Below are positions 17,100-26,519 of a stretch of DNA of 64,000 nucleotides, piece by piece. Position numbers and translations under genes: made by a program. How positions within the stretch are numbered: position 1 is the first letter of the stretch; each line of letters starts with the position of its first letter. Below the pieces are notes generated by a model. It searched no databases, was not told the DNA's origin, and saw nothing but the letters and a program-made list of their open reading frames with translations. Origin of the DNA: Pararoseomonas sp. SCSIO 73927 (GTDB taxonomy: Bacteria > Pseudomonadota > Alphaproteobacteria > Acetobacterales > Acetobacteraceae); the NCBI RefSeq assembly GCF_037040815.1, contig NZ_CP146232.1, positions 310,001 through 374,000 of the forward strand, in the 5' to 3' direction.

Positions 17100-18590
17100 A
17101 TGTCCGAGACCTCGTCCTCCCCCTCCGGCGCCTCCGTCACCACCGAGGAGGGCACCGGCCTCCTCGACCAGATCCTGGTGAACACGCGTCAGACCGAGCC
17201 CGACCGCGCCCAGGACCTGGTGAAGACCATGGTCGAGCAGGCGCTCTCCGGCACGATCACCTTTGACAAGAACCTCACCCGCACCTTCGACCAGGCGATC
17301 GCGGCGATCGACCGCAAGCTCTCCGCCCAGCTGAACGCGGTGATGCACGACCCGAAGTTCCTGAAGCTGGAGGGCTCCTGGCGCGGGCTGCACTACCTCG
17401 TGCAGAACTCCGAGACGGGGACGGGGCTGAAGCTGCGGGTGCTGAACGCCAGCAAGCGCGACCTGACCCGCGACCTGACGAAGGCGGTGGAATTCGACCA
17501 GAGCCAGCTCTTCAAGAAGATCTACGAGAACGAATTCGGCACGCCGGGCGGCGAGCCCTACGGCGCCCTCATCGGCGACTACGAGTGGACCTCCCACCCG
17601 GATGATGTCGAGACGCTGCGGCTGATGTCCAACGTCGCCGCCGGCGCCTTCGCGCCCTTCATCTCCGGCGTCGGCTCCGGGATGTTCGGCTTCAAGGACT
17701 GGACCGAGCTCTCCAAGCCGCGCGACCTGGCCAAGATCTTCGAGGGACCGGAATACGCCAAGTGGCGCTCCTTCCGCGAGAGCGAGGACTCCCGCTTCGT
17801 CAACCTCGTCATGCCCCGCGTCATCGCGCGCCTGCCCTACGGCGCCGCGACGAAGCCGATCGAGGAGTTCAACTACGAGGAGGCCCCGACGGACGAGGCG
17901 GGCACCGCCCGCGCCATGGGCCACAACGACTACTGCTGGTCCAACGCCGCCTACGTCATGGGCGCGCGGCTGACGGATGCCTTCGCCCAGTACGGCTTCT
18001 GCACCGCCATTCGCGGCGCGGAGGGCGGGGGCAAGGTGCAGAACCTGCCCGCCCACGTCTTCACCTCGGACGACGGCGACGCGGACACGAAGTGCCCGAC
18101 GGAGATCGGCATCACCGACCGCCGCGAGTTCGAGCTGTCGAATCTCGGCTTCCTGCCGCTCTGCCACTACAAGAACACGGATTACGCAGTGTTCTTCGGG
18201 GCGCAGTCCGCCCAGAAGCCGAAGAAGTACGACAGGCCGGACGCGACGGCGAACGCGGCCATCTCCGCCCGCCTGCCCTACATGATGGCCACCAGCCGCT
18301 TCGCGCACTACCTGAAGGTGATGGCGCGCGACAAGATCGGTTCCTTCATGGAGGCGAGCAACGTCGAGGGCTGGCTGAACCGCTGGATCCAGAACTACGT
18401 CAACACCAACGAGAATGCGGGCCAGGAGATGAAGGCCCGCTTCCCGCTGCGCCAGGCGAAGGTCGAGGTGAAGGAGATCCCGGGCAAGCCCGGATCCTAC
18501 AACGCCGTCGCCTACCTGCAGCCCTGGCTGCAGATGGAGGAGCTGACGACGAGCATGCGGATGGTTGCTCGCATCCCGCAGGCCTCCTGA
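17100..18590 (+). CDS. tssC: T6SS sheath large subunit TssC
   Basis: A 496-residue TssC (VipB/ImpC) of normal length. Recognisable family segments are [32 protein letters not shown] and, near the C-terminus, [16 protein letters not shown] and NRWIQNYV. TssB-TssC heterodimers assemble into the contractile sheath. The protein is immediately followed by a diverged TssC-like paralogue, so the two may be compared directly: this copy keeps the full set of conserved positions and is taken as the main sheath protein. Confidence 0.96.
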   Translation: MSETSSSPSGASVTTEEGTGLLDQILVNTRQTEPDRAQDLVKTMVEQALSGTITFDKNLTRTFDQAIAAIDRKLSAQLNAVMHDPKFLKLEGSWRGLHYLVQNSETGTGLKLRVLNASKRDLTRDLTKAVEFDQSQLFKKIYENEFGTPGGEPYGALIGDYEWTSHPDDVETLRLMSNVAAGAFAPFISGVGSGMFGFKDWTELSKPRDLAKIFEGPEYAKWRSFRESEDSRFVNLVMPRVIARLPYGAATKPIEEFNYEEAPTDEAGTARAMGHNDYCWSNAAYVMGARLTDAFAQYGFCTAIRGAEGGGKVQNLPAHVFTSDDGDADTKCPTEIGITDRREFELSNLGFLPLCHYKNTDYAVFFGAQSAQKPKKYDRPDATANAAISARLPYMMATSRFAHYLKVMARDKIGSFMEASNVEGWLNRWIQNYVNTNENAGQEMKARFPLRQAKVEVKEIPGKPGSYNAVAYLQPWLQMEELTTSMRMVARIPQAS

Positions 18591-18612
18591 CGGCGCACGC
18601 CGTTCCAGGACC

Positions 18613-20172
18613 GTGGCCGAGGACAGCCCGGCCCCCGCCCTCGCCGGCGGGGAGACCGAGCCCGAGGCGGTGCCGCTCCGCGACGCCGTCCTCTCCGGGA
18701 GTTTCTTCGGCGCGGGGCACGCGGCGGCGGCTGCCCGCCTCGGGGATTTCACGCAGGGCGGCGGAACCCCGGGCGACCGGCTGAGGGCCTGGTTCGGCGA
18801 GGCGGCGGACCGCCTCGTCGCGGGCGGCACCGACGCGATCCGCGCCGCGCTGGACAGGGACATCGCGGCCATCGACGCGCTGCTGGGCGAGCAGCTGGAC
18901 GCCATTCTCCACGCGGAGCGCCTGCAGGCGCTGGAGGGGCGCTGGCGCGGCCTCGCCTGGCTCGTCCGCGGTGTGGAGCCGGGCCGGCGCGTGAAGGTCC
19001 GGGTCCTCAGCATCGCCTGGTCCGAGATCTGCCGCGACCTGGAGCGCGCGCTGGAGTTCGACCAGAGCCGCCTCTTCCGATGGATCTACGAGGAGGAGTT
19101 CGGCATCGCCGGCGGCGAGCCCTTCGGGCTCATGGTGATCGACCACCCGCTGCGCCACCGCCCCTCCCCCGCGGCGCCGACGGACGACGTGGGCGCGATG
19201 CTGCGCCTCTCCTCCATCGCCGCCGCCGCCTTCTGCCCGATGGTGCTTTCCCTCCACCCCTCCGTGCTGGAGGTGGACAGCTTCGCGCAGCTCGACTCCG
19301 TGCAGGACGTCACGGCCCCGCTGAAGGGCCCGATGCACGCCCGGTGGCGGGGCCTCTCCACGCGGCCGGACATGCGCTTCCTCGCCGTCGCCATGCCCCG
19401 CCTGCTGGCCCGCCACCCCTGGGCCGACGACCCCGCGCGCACGGACGGCTTCCGCTACCGCGAGTTCGCGCCCGACGCGTCCGGCCGCTGCTGGATGAGC
19501 GCCGCCTACGCCTTCGCCGCCAGCGCGCTCCGCGCCTATGCCAGCTTCGCCTGGCCGGCCGATATCCGGGGGGTGGAGACGGATCGCGTCGGTGGCGGCC
19601 TCGTGACGGATGTGGCGCCGGAACCCTTCGCCAGCGGCCCGCCCCTGGCCTGGTCCCGCACGGGGCTGGAGCTGCGGCTGGGCGACCGGCAGGAGCGCGC
19701 CCTGGTGGAGGCCGGGCTGATGCCCGTCTCCGCCCTGCCCTACTGCGCGGAGATGGTCTTCGGCGCCGTGCGCAGCCTGCAGATGCCCGCCACCCACGCC
19801 GGCGGCAACGCGGCGGCCGCGGATGCGAGCGCGCGCCTCTCCTCCCAGGTGAACTCGATCCTCTGCGCCTCCCGCTTCGCCCACTACCTGAAGGTGATGG
19901 GCCGCGACATGGTCGGCTCCTTCCAGACCGCCGACGCGATCGAGCGCCGGCTCTCGATTTGGCTGCAGGGCTACGTGAACACCAACCTGGCCAGCACCGG
20001 GGAATCCCGCGCGCGCTACCCGCTGGTCGCGGGGGAGGTGCAGGTGCGCGAGCGCGCGGGCCAGCCCGGGGTCTTCAGCTGCGTCGTCCGCCTGCAGCCG
20101 CACTACCAGCTGGACGACGTCGCCACCTCCTTCAGCCTCGTCACCGAGCTCACCGCTTCTGGTGGCCGGTGA
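18613..20172 (+). CDS. Second TssC-like sheath protein (diverged paralogue)
   Basis: A 519-residue TssC family protein next to tssC. Shared segments include LEGRWRGLAWLV, LEFDQSRLFRWIYEEEFG, GGEPFGLMVIDH and [16 protein letters not shown]. It differs from the first copy by a longer variable N-terminus, insertions and lower overall conservation. Paired tssC genes of this kind are known in some alphaproteobacterial T6SS loci, where the two products may co-assemble or one may act at an end of the sheath; which applies here is unknown. Start is uncertain: GTG 18613 is chosen, but TTG 18565 inside the tssC end is possible. Confidence 0.85.
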   Translation: MAEDSPAPALAGGETEPEAVPLRDAVLSGSFFGAGHAAAAARLGDFTQGGGTPGDRLRAWFGEAADRLVAGGTDAIRAALDRDIAAIDALLGEQLDAILHAERLQALEGRWRGLAWLVRGVEPGRRVKVRVLSIAWSEICRDLERALEFDQSRLFRWIYEEEFGIAGGEPFGLMVIDHPLRHRPSPAAPTDDVGAMLRLSSIAAAAFCPMVLSLHPSVLEVDSFAQLDSVQDVTAPLKGPMHARWRGLSTRPDMRFLAVAMPRLLARHPWADDPARTDGFRYREFAPDASGRCWMSAAYAFAASALRAYASFAWPADIRGVETDRVGGGLVTDVAPEPFASGPPLAWSRTGLELRLGDRQERALVEAGLMPVSALPYCAEMVFGAVRSLQMPATHAGGNAAAADASARLSSQVNSILCASRFAHYLKVMGRDMVGSFQTADAIERRLSIWLQGYVNTNLASTGESRARYPLVAGEVQVRERAGQPGVFSCVVRLQPHYQLDDVATSFSLVTELTASGGR

Positions 20173-20264
20173 GGACGGGCGGTAGCTGCGGTGGCGCAAC
20201 AGGCCGAAGGGTGAGACAGTGCGCCCGGCGCGCGCCGCCGGAATGCCGCAAGGGGAAGTGAGCC

Positions 20265-21119
20265 ATGTCGTCGAGCACGGGACCCGACGCCAAGGGGCAG
20301 GACGCGGGGGGCCAGGACGCGGGAAGCCTGTTCCGCGCCGGACGCCTCTCCGACGCCATCGCCGCCGCGAACGCCGCGGTGCGCAAGTCCACCACGAATG
20401 TCGGCGCCCGGGTCCTGCTGGCGGAGCTGCTGCTCTTCGCCGGCAACCTGGAGCGGGCGGACGTGATGATGGACGCCACCGGCGACCTCGATCCGATGCT
20501 CGGCATGGTCATCGCGGAGTTCCGCCAGCTCATCCGCGGCGAGCAGGCCCGGCGCCAGGTGTTCCGCGACGGCCGGGTGCCGGAGTTCATCGCCGATCCC
20601 ACCTCGGCCCAGCGATCCGCCCTCGCGGCCCTCACCGCCTTGCGCGCGGGCGCCGCCGAGGAAGCGGGACGGCTGGCCGCGGAGGCGGAGGCTGCGCGGC
20701 CGCACCCCGCCGGGACCGCTGCGGGCCAGCGCTTCGACGACCTGCGGGATGCGGACGACATCCTCGCCGCGAGCTTCGAGGTCATCACCACCACCGGCAA
20801 GTACTTCTGGATCCCGGCGGAGCGCGTCCTCTCGGTCGAGTTCCACCCGCCCAAGCGCCCGCGGGACCTCTACTGGCGCCGGGCCAGCATGCAGGTCGCG
20901 GACGGCCCGGACGGCGACGTGTACATGCCGGCGATCTACCCCTTCGACGCGGCCGACCCCGCGCTGACGGACGAGCTGCGGCTCGGGCGCGCGACGGACT
21001 GGCAGCAGGCCGGCGAGGCCGCCCCCGTGCGCGGGGTGGGCGCCGTGACCCTGCTGCTGGGGGAGGAGGCCGCGACCCTGATGGAGCTGGAAACCCTCGT
21101 CTTCGACGGGCGGGAATGA
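20265..21119 (+). CDS. tagJ: T6SS accessory protein TagJ (ImpE family)
   Basis: A 284-residue ImpE/TagJ protein. The N-terminal helical part is built like TPR units (RAGRLSDAIAAANAAVRK; VGARVLLAELLLFAGNLERA), and the C-terminal part carries the family segment PAERVLSVEFHPPKRPRDLYWRRA. In other systems TagJ binds TssB and is thought to help ClpV act on the sheath. It starts at an ATG with AAGGGGAAG upstream, 92 bases after the second tssC, and its stop overlaps the tssE start (ATGA). Confidence 0.92.
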   Translation: MSSSTGPDAKGQDAGGQDAGSLFRAGRLSDAIAAANAAVRKSTTNVGARVLLAELLLFAGNLERADVMMDATGDLDPMLGMVIAEFRQLIRGEQARRQVFRDGRVPEFIADPTSAQRSALAALTALRAGAAEEAGRLAAEAEAARPHPAGTAAGQRFDDLRDADDILAASFEVITTTGKYFWIPAERVLSVEFHPPKRPRDLYWRRASMQVADGPDGDVYMPAIYPFDAADPALTDELRLGRATDWQQAGEAAPVRGVGAVTLLLGEEAATLMELETLVFDGRE

Positions 21120-21643
21120 GCGGCGCGCGCGACACCGACACGCTGGACGGCACCTGGCGCGGGGAGAGGGGCCGGGCGCAGCTCCCGCTCCTCGACCGGC
21201 TGACGGATGCCGAGCCGGACCGGCCGGCCGACCCGCCGATGAGCGCCGCCGCGGCGCTGGCGGTGCTGCGCGCCAGCGTGCGGTCCGACCTGGAGGCGCT
21301 GCTGAACACGCGCCGCCGCTGGCGCAGCTGGGACCCGGCCCTGACCCATCTCGACCAGTCCCCGATCGGGTGGGGGCTGCCGGATTTCGCCGGCGGGGCC
21401 TTCAACGACCCCCGGAAGCGGGAGGCGCTGCGGCGCGAGGTGGAGACCTGCATCCGCCGCTTCGAGCCGCGCTTCGCCAGCGTGACCGTGACGCTGGACG
21501 GGCCGGCCGAGGAGCTCTCGGCGACGCTGCGGCTGCGCGTCGACGCCCTGCTGCACGCGGAGCCGGCGCCGGAGCCGATCTCCTTCCGCACCCTGCTCGA
21601 CGCCAACACGACGGATTTTACCGTCTTCGCGCCCGAGGGCTGA
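21116..21643 (+). CDS. tssE: T6SS baseplate protein TssE (gp25-like)
   Basis: A 175-residue gp25/W-like baseplate wedge protein that initiates sheath polymerisation. Visible features are the start PLLDRLTDAEPD, the segment LRASVRSDLEALLNTRRR, and the beta-rich gp25 end with RREVETCIRRFEPRF. The ATG overlaps the tagJ stop and the gene is followed by tssF after 5 bases. Length fits the family. Confidence 0.92.
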   Translation: MSGARDTDTLDGTWRGERGRAQLPLLDRLTDAEPDRPADPPMSAAAALAVLRASVRSDLEALLNTRRRWRSWDPALTHLDQSPIGWGLPDFAGGAFNDPRKREALRREVETCIRRFEPRFASVTVTLDGPAEELSATLRLRVDALLHAEPAPEPISFRTLLDANTTDFTVFAPEG

Positions 21644-21648
21644 TCTCC

Positions 21649-23478
21649 GTGTCGGACGCGCTTCTGCCCTACTACAACCGGGAGCTGGACGCGCTGCGCC
21701 GGCTGGCGGCGGAGTTCGCGGAGACCTATCCCAAGATCGCCGGCCGGCTGCGCCTGAGCCGGGACGCGGTGGACGACCCCCACGTGGCCCGGCTGCTGGA
21801 GGGCGTGGCCTTCCTCGGCGCCCGCGTGCAGCACCGGCTGGACGACGAGTTCCCGGAGCTGACGGACGCGCTGCTCTCGGTCCTCTACCCCCACTACCTC
21901 GCGCCCATGCCATCGGCCGCCATCATCCGCCTCGCGGCCGACCCGGAGCTGACCGGACCGGCCCGGCTGCCCGCGGGCCTCGCGATCGAGACGGAGCCGG
22001 TGCGCGGCGAGACCTGCGCCTTCCGCACGGCCTATCCCGTCACGCTCTGGCCGGTGGAGATCGACGCGGTGCGCCTCTCCGGCATGCCGCTCCCCGCCCC
22101 GCCGAACCCGACCGCGGCGCAGGCCGCCGGCGTGCTGCGGATCAGCCTGCGCTGCGCCAACCCCGCCATGACCTTCTCGCAGCTCGGGGTGGACAGGCTG
22201 CGCTTCTTCCTGCGCGGGGAGAACGGGGCGGGGCTGATGGAGCTGATCCTCGCGCACGGGATCTCGGTGGCCGTCGCGGACGGGCCGGCGGACCCGAACC
22301 CCGTCATCCTACCGCCCACCGTCCTGCAGGCCGTGGGCTTCGCGCCCGAGGAGGCGCTGCTGCCCTGGCCCGCGCGCTCCTTCTCCGGGTTCCGGCTGCT
22401 GAGCGAGTACTTCGCCGCGCGGGAGAAGTTCCTCTTCATCGACATCCTGCGCCTGGACGCGAAGACGCTGCTCTCGGCGGGGAACCGGATGGAGGTCTTC
22501 GTCTACCTGGACCGGCTGCCGGCGGAGCTGGAGCGGACGGTGGATGCGGGCAGCCTCGCGCTCGGCTGCACGCCGATGGTGAACCTCTTTCCCCAGCGCT
22601 GCGAGCCGATCGCGCTGGACAGCACCACGATCGAGTACCGCATCGTCCCCGACGCCCGCCGCCCCTCCGCGCTGGAGGTCTGGTCGGTGGAGCGGGTGCG
22701 GGAAGGCCTTCCCGGCGGCGGCTTCCGGCGCTGGGAGCCCTTCTACCGGCTGACGCGGGAGGAGGCGCCGGGTGGGGAGGCCGAGGGGGAGCCGGGCGGC
22801 ACCTACGGCACCGCGCGCCGGCCCGCGCCGGGGCGGGTGCGCGGCAGCGAGGTCTTCCTCCTGCCCCACGACCCCGCCTTCGACGCGGAGCGGGAGGGCG
22901 ACGTCGTGCTCTCCGTCGATGCCCTCTGCTGCAACCGGGACCTGCCGGCCGCCCTGCCCTTCGGCGGCGGCCGCCCCGCGCTGCGGCTGGTGGAGGGGCT
23001 GGCGGTCGTGACCGGCCTCACCTGCCTCACTGCCCCCACCAGCACCATGCGGATGCCGCTGCGGGAGCGCGGGGCCTGGCGGCTCATCTCCCACCTCTCT
23101 CTCGGCCATCTCAGCGTCGTCGGCGGCGCGGAGGCGGCGAAGGCCCTGGCGGAGGTGCTGCGCCTCTATGACGGGCGCGACACGGCGGAGACGCGCGCCT
23201 CCATCCGCGCCCTGCTGGACGTCACCTCCGCCCCCGGCACGGCCCGCGTGCCCGGCGCGCGGGCGGGCGGCTTCTGCCGCGGGCTGGACGTGACCCTGAC
23301 CTGGGACGACCAGCTCTGGTCTACGGGCGGTCTCTTCCTTCTCGCCTCCGTGCTGGAGCGGTTCCTGGCGCTGCACGCCACGGTGAACTCCTTCGTCCGC
23401 ACCCGCGCCGTGCTGCGCGGCCGCCCCGGTACCGCCGCGGCCTGGCCGGCGCGCGCGGGCCGGCAGGTGCTGCTGTGA
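21649..23478 (+). CDS. tssF: T6SS baseplate protein TssF
   Basis: A 609-residue TssF, the main baseplate wedge component with TssG, TssE and TssK. The N-terminus (LLPYYNRELDALRRLAAEFA, then YPKIAGRLRL and LTDALLSVLYPHYLAPMPS) and the C-terminal portion (LERFLALHATVNSFVRT) are typical. The GTG at 21649 places the conserved start right after it; upstream in-frame sequence belongs to a tssE shadow. The stop overlaps the tssG GTG start, so the two are translationally coupled. Confidence 0.95.
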   Translation: MSDALLPYYNRELDALRRLAAEFAETYPKIAGRLRLSRDAVDDPHVARLLEGVAFLGARVQHRLDDEFPELTDALLSVLYPHYLAPMPSAAIIRLAADPELTGPARLPAGLAIETEPVRGETCAFRTAYPVTLWPVEIDAVRLSGMPLPAPPNPTAAQAAGVLRISLRCANPAMTFSQLGVDRLRFFLRGENGAGLMELILAHGISVAVADGPADPNPVILPPTVLQAVGFAPEEALLPWPARSFSGFRLLSEYFAAREKFLFIDILRLDAKTLLSAGNRMEVFVYLDRLPAELERTVDAGSLALGCTPMVNLFPQRCEPIALDSTTIEYRIVPDARRPSALEVWSVERVREGLPGGGFRRWEPFYRLTREEAPGGEAEGEPGGTYGTARRPAPGRVRGSEVFLLPHDPAFDAEREGDVVLSVDALCCNRDLPAALPFGGGRPALRLVEGLAVVTGLTCLTAPTSTMRMPLRERGAWRLISHLSLGHLSVVGGAEAAKALAEVLRLYDGRDTAETRASIRALLDVTSAPGTARVPGARAGGFCRGLDVTLTWDDQLWSTGGLFLLASVLERFLALHATVNSFVRTRAVLRGRPGTAAAWPARAGRQVLL

Positions 23479-24590
23479 TCCCCCCCTCCCCCCGCACCCG
23501 CGGGCGGAGCGCGCTGGCCCGGCTCCTCGCCGATCCCCGCCGCTTCACCTTCGACGCTGCGGTGCGCGTGCTCGGCTTCGCCCGCCGCCAGCCCGACCCG
23601 GCGGAGGCCGCGCGCTTCGTCGGCCTCAGCGGCGCCGCCTATCCCGGCAGCGAGGTAACGGGGGTGGAGGACCCGCGCCGGCCGGGCGCACCGCGCGTCG
23701 CCGTGGGGCTGATCGGGCTGACGGGGCCGAGCGGCGTCCTGCCGCGCCACTACTCCGACGCCGTGATGGCCGCGCAGCGCAACCGCTCCCGCTCCCTCGG
23801 CGACTTCCTGGACGTGCTGGCGCACCGGATGGTCGCGCGCTTCGCCGCCGCCGGGGCCAAGTACCGGCCGCAGCGCGCGGCGGACGTGCACCTGCTCGCC
23901 CCCGGGGCGGAGGAAACGGGACCCGCCGCGGGCGATGGCGGCCCGGTAGGCGGCGCCCTGCTCGCGCTCACGGGATACGGCATCCCCGGCTTCGCGGAGC
24001 GCCTGCCGACGGGCAGCGCGCCGCTGCAGCACTACGCCGGCTTCTTCTCCGCCCGCCCCCGCTCCGCCGAGCGGCTGGAGGCGATGGTCTCGGACTGGCT
24101 GGAACGCCCGGTCCTCGTCCGGCAGTTCGCCGGTGCCTGGCTCGCCGTGCCGCCGGACCAGCGCAGCCGCCTTCCTGTCGGCCTCGCCCCCGGCGCCTTT
24201 CACCGGCTGGGAGACGACGCGGCCATCGGCGTCCGGGCCTGGGACCAGCAGGCGCGCATCGTGCTGCAGATCGGCCCGCTGGACCGGGCGAGCTTCGAGC
24301 GGCTCCTGCCGGACGGGCCGGAGCTGCGCCGCCTCGTCGCCCTCGTGCGGGCCTTCGTGGGGTTCGAGGTCGGCTTCGCCGTGAACCTCATCCTGGACCG
24401 CGATTCCGTGCCGCCCCTCGCCCCTGGCGGGGATGCGGGCCAGGAATCAGGCGGAGTATCAGGCGGGGGGCCGCGGCTGGGGTGGAACACCTGGCTGCCC
24501 ACGGGCAAGGGCGAGAGGCGGCGGGACCACGCGGCCGATGCGGTCTTCGAGGCGGAGATCGTGGAGGCCCAGCCGGCAACGGCGGCATGA
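23475..24590 (+). CDS. tssG: T6SS baseplate protein TssG
   Basis: A 371-residue TssG, which forms the baseplate core with two TssF copies. Family marks are the start LARLLADPRRFTFDAAVRVL, the segment GLTGPSGVLPRHYSD, and the region FVGFEVGFAVNLILDR. The C-terminus carries a Gly-rich insertion then LGWNTWLPTG, close to the usual end. The GTG start overlaps the tssF stop. The next T6SS gene usually found near (tssK, tssL, tssM) is absent; a methyltransferase gene follows instead. Confidence 0.93.
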   Translation: MIPPSPRTRGRSALARLLADPRRFTFDAAVRVLGFARRQPDPAEAARFVGLSGAAYPGSEVTGVEDPRRPGAPRVAVGLIGLTGPSGVLPRHYSDAVMAAQRNRSRSLGDFLDVLAHRMVARFAAAGAKYRPQRAADVHLLAPGAEETGPAAGDGGPVGGALLALTGYGIPGFAERLPTGSAPLQHYAGFFSARPRSAERLEAMVSDWLERPVLVRQFAGAWLAVPPDQRSRLPVGLAPGAFHRLGDDAAIGVRAWDQQARIVLQIGPLDRASFERLLPDGPELRRLVALVRAFVGFEVGFAVNLILDRDSVPPLAPGGDAGQESGGVSGGGPRLGWNTWLPTGKGERRRDHAADAVFEAEIVEAQPATAA

Positions 24591-24612
24591 CGGACATCGA
24601 GGGGAACAGGGC

Positions 24613-26124
24613 GTGACGGCGGGCAACGACTGGGGCGGCGGCTACGTGACCGACCTCGAGTACATCGAGGGCTACTACTCCCAGCAATCCCCGTCCCAGC
24701 TCGTGCTGGCCTGCACGCTGCGCGGGATCGCGGCGGAGCTTCCCGGCCCGGGGGAGCCGCTGCGCTACCTCGAGCTCGGCTGCGGCCAGGGCATCGGCGC
24801 GCTGGTCCTCGCCGCCGCCAACCCGGCCTGGAAGGTGACGGCGGTGGACTACAACCCCGCCCACATCGCGGGCGCCCGCGCCGTGGCCGCCGCGGCCGGG
24901 ATCGGGAACATCGACTTCATCGAGGCCGACCTCTCGACTCTGGCGGGGAACGAGGCGGCGCGCGCCATCCCGGAGGCCGACTTCACCAGCATGCACGGCG
25001 TCTGGACCTGGGTAGGGCCGGAGGTGCGCGCGGGCATCGTGCGCCTGCTGGCCGAGAAGGTGCGGCCGGGCGGCGTGGTCCACCTCAGCTACAACGCCCT
25101 TCCCGCCTGGCAGGGCGCGATCGGCATGCAGCGGCTGGTGCGGGAGGGTGGGCGGCGCGCCGCCCTGCGCAGCGAGGCGGGGGTCGCGGCGGGGCTGGAC
25201 CTGGCGCGGGCGCTGAACGCGGCGGGGGCGCACTACCTGCAGACCAGCCCGCTGGTGCAGCACCTCCTCACCGCCACGCAGGAGCTGGCGCCGGAGTACC
25301 TGACCCACGAGTACATGAACGCCCACTGGGCGCCCGCCTTCCACGCCGACGTGGCCGCCGCCATGGCCGGCGCCAAGCTGGACTGGGTGGCCACCGCCGC
25401 CCCGCTGGAGAGCTTCCCCTCCCTCATGCTGAGCGAGGAGCAGAGGGCCCTCTACGAGCGCTTCGAGGACTCCCCGATGCGCGAGCTGGTGATGGACACC
25501 TGCCTGCACCGCCAGTTCCGGCACGACGTCTACGTCCGCGGCGCGCGCCGCCTCCGCGCCGGGGAGCGGGACGAGCGCCTCGCGGCCATGACCCTCGTTC
25601 CCATCGTCTCTCCCGCCGAGCTCGACACGAACCTCGCCGTGCCGGCCGGCACGGCGGAGATCGGCGGCGGGCTGAAGGCCCTGATGGCCGAGGCACTGCA
25701 GGGCCCGACCACGGTGGGCGCCCTGATGGCCCGGCACCCCGGCGTCAGCAACGCCGCGGAGCTGGTGGCCGTGCTCGTCGGCACGAATCAGGCGCAGGTC
25801 ACCGCCGCCGGCGCGCCCCAGGCCCCCTCCGCCGACCGGCTGAACCGCTATCTCGGGGGCCGGGTGCGGAGCCTGCTGGGGCCGCGCGGCGCCAGCGGCC
25901 TCGCCTGCTCCTTCACCGGCGCCGGGCTGCCCGCGCCGAAGCTCCTCCACTTCATCGTGGCCCGCATGCTGGCCGGGGAGCGCGAGGACGCGGCGGGGGC
26001 CTGGGCGGAGGCACTCTCCCAGGGGCTGGACGAGGCCGGCCGCCAGGAGGTGCCCGCCATCATCGCCCTGGCCCTGCAGCAGCGCGTGCCCCTCCTCCGC
26101 GCGCTGGGCGTCGTCCCGGCCTGA
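24613..26124 (+). CDS. Class I SAM-dependent methyltransferase with regulatory domain, end of T6SS operon
   Basis: A 503-residue protein. The N-terminal half is a Rossmann methyltransferase with motif I LELGCGQGIGALVLA, motif II VTAVDYNP and a motif IV region FIEADLS. The second half matches the layout of methyltransferase regulatory-domain proteins (PDB-like helical extension, LMEALQGPTT-type motif region) rather than a second catalytic domain. It starts at GTG 24613, 22 bases after tssG, with AGGGGAACAGG upstream, and is thus probably the last gene of the tssB operon. Its substrate is unknown: it could modify a T6SS component, a secreted protein or a small molecule. It is not a core T6SS component. 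Confidence 0.85.
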   Translation: MTAGNDWGGGYVTDLEYIEGYYSQQSPSQLVLACTLRGIAAELPGPGEPLRYLELGCGQGIGALVLAAANPAWKVTAVDYNPAHIAGARAVAAAAGIGNIDFIEADLSTLAGNEAARAIPEADFTSMHGVWTWVGPEVRAGIVRLLAEKVRPGGVVHLSYNALPAWQGAIGMQRLVREGGRRAALRSEAGVAAGLDLARALNAAGAHYLQTSPLVQHLLTATQELAPEYLTHEYMNAHWAPAFHADVAAAMAGAKLDWVATAAPLESFPSLMLSEEQRALYERFEDSPMRELVMDTCLHRQFRHDVYVRGARRLRAGERDERLAAMTLVPIVSPAELDTNLAVPAGTAEIGGGLKALMAEALQGPTTVGALMARHPGVSNAAELVAVLVGTNQAQVTAAGAPQAPSADRLNRYLGGRVRSLLGPRGASGLACSFTGAGLPAPKLLHFIVARMLAGEREDAAGAWAEALSQGLDEAGRQEVPAIIALALQQRVPLLRALGVVPA

Positions 26125-26160
26125 CCCGCGGCCGCGCCGCCCCGGCTGTCGCGATGCCTT

Positions 26161-26192
26161 ACGCCCCCTGCGTGAGGGGACCGCGGGGGCGT
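26161..26192 (+). terminator. Candidate terminator hairpin after the T6SS right arm
   Basis: Arms ACGCCCCC (26161-26168) and GGGGGCGT (26185-26192) pair perfectly over 8 bases with a 16-base loop, 36 bases after the methyltransferase stop. There is no U tract, so a rho-independent role is uncertain. Confidence 0.4.
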
Positions 26193-26282
26193 TCCAAACA
26201 CCTGATCCGAAAGGGATCGTCTCCCTGGCACAGGGCTTGCCGTTCCCTCCCCGGCTCGCAGGAGCCAAGGGGGATGTTCGTC

Positions 26283-26516
26283 ATGCACTCGCTCAGGATG
26301 GCGCCGCTCGTCGGCGCCGCAATCGCCATGCCCGGGGCCGGGGGCACCCAGGCGGCCTCCCGCGAGGTCCCGGCCCGCATCCGTCCCTCCGCGCTCTCCG
26401 ACGGCCCACCGGTCCTGCCCGTCACGGCGGAGGGGCGCGCCTCACCAGCGCACCGCCCCGCCGGGCTGCCCGGCCCCGATCCCGTGCGCCGCAACCGCCC
26501 CGGCGACACGGCCTGA
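26283..26516 (+). CDS. Possible small secreted protein (unrecognised)
   Basis: A 77-codon reading frame with a hydrophobic, signal-peptide-like start (MHSLRMAPLVGAAIAMPGAG, then a GGTQAAS cleavage-like stretch) and a low-complexity Pro/Arg/Ala remainder. AAGGGGGA lies about 8 bases upstream of the ATG at 26283. No family is recognised, and the composition could be chance in such GC-rich DNA. It occupies part of an otherwise gene-free interval between the T6SS locus and the 27-kb protein. Confidence 0.3.
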   Translation: MHSLRMAPLVGAAIAMPGAGGTQAASREVPARIRPSALSDGPPVLPVTAEGRASPAHRPAGLPGPDPVRRNRPGDTA

Positions 26517-26519
26517 ACG

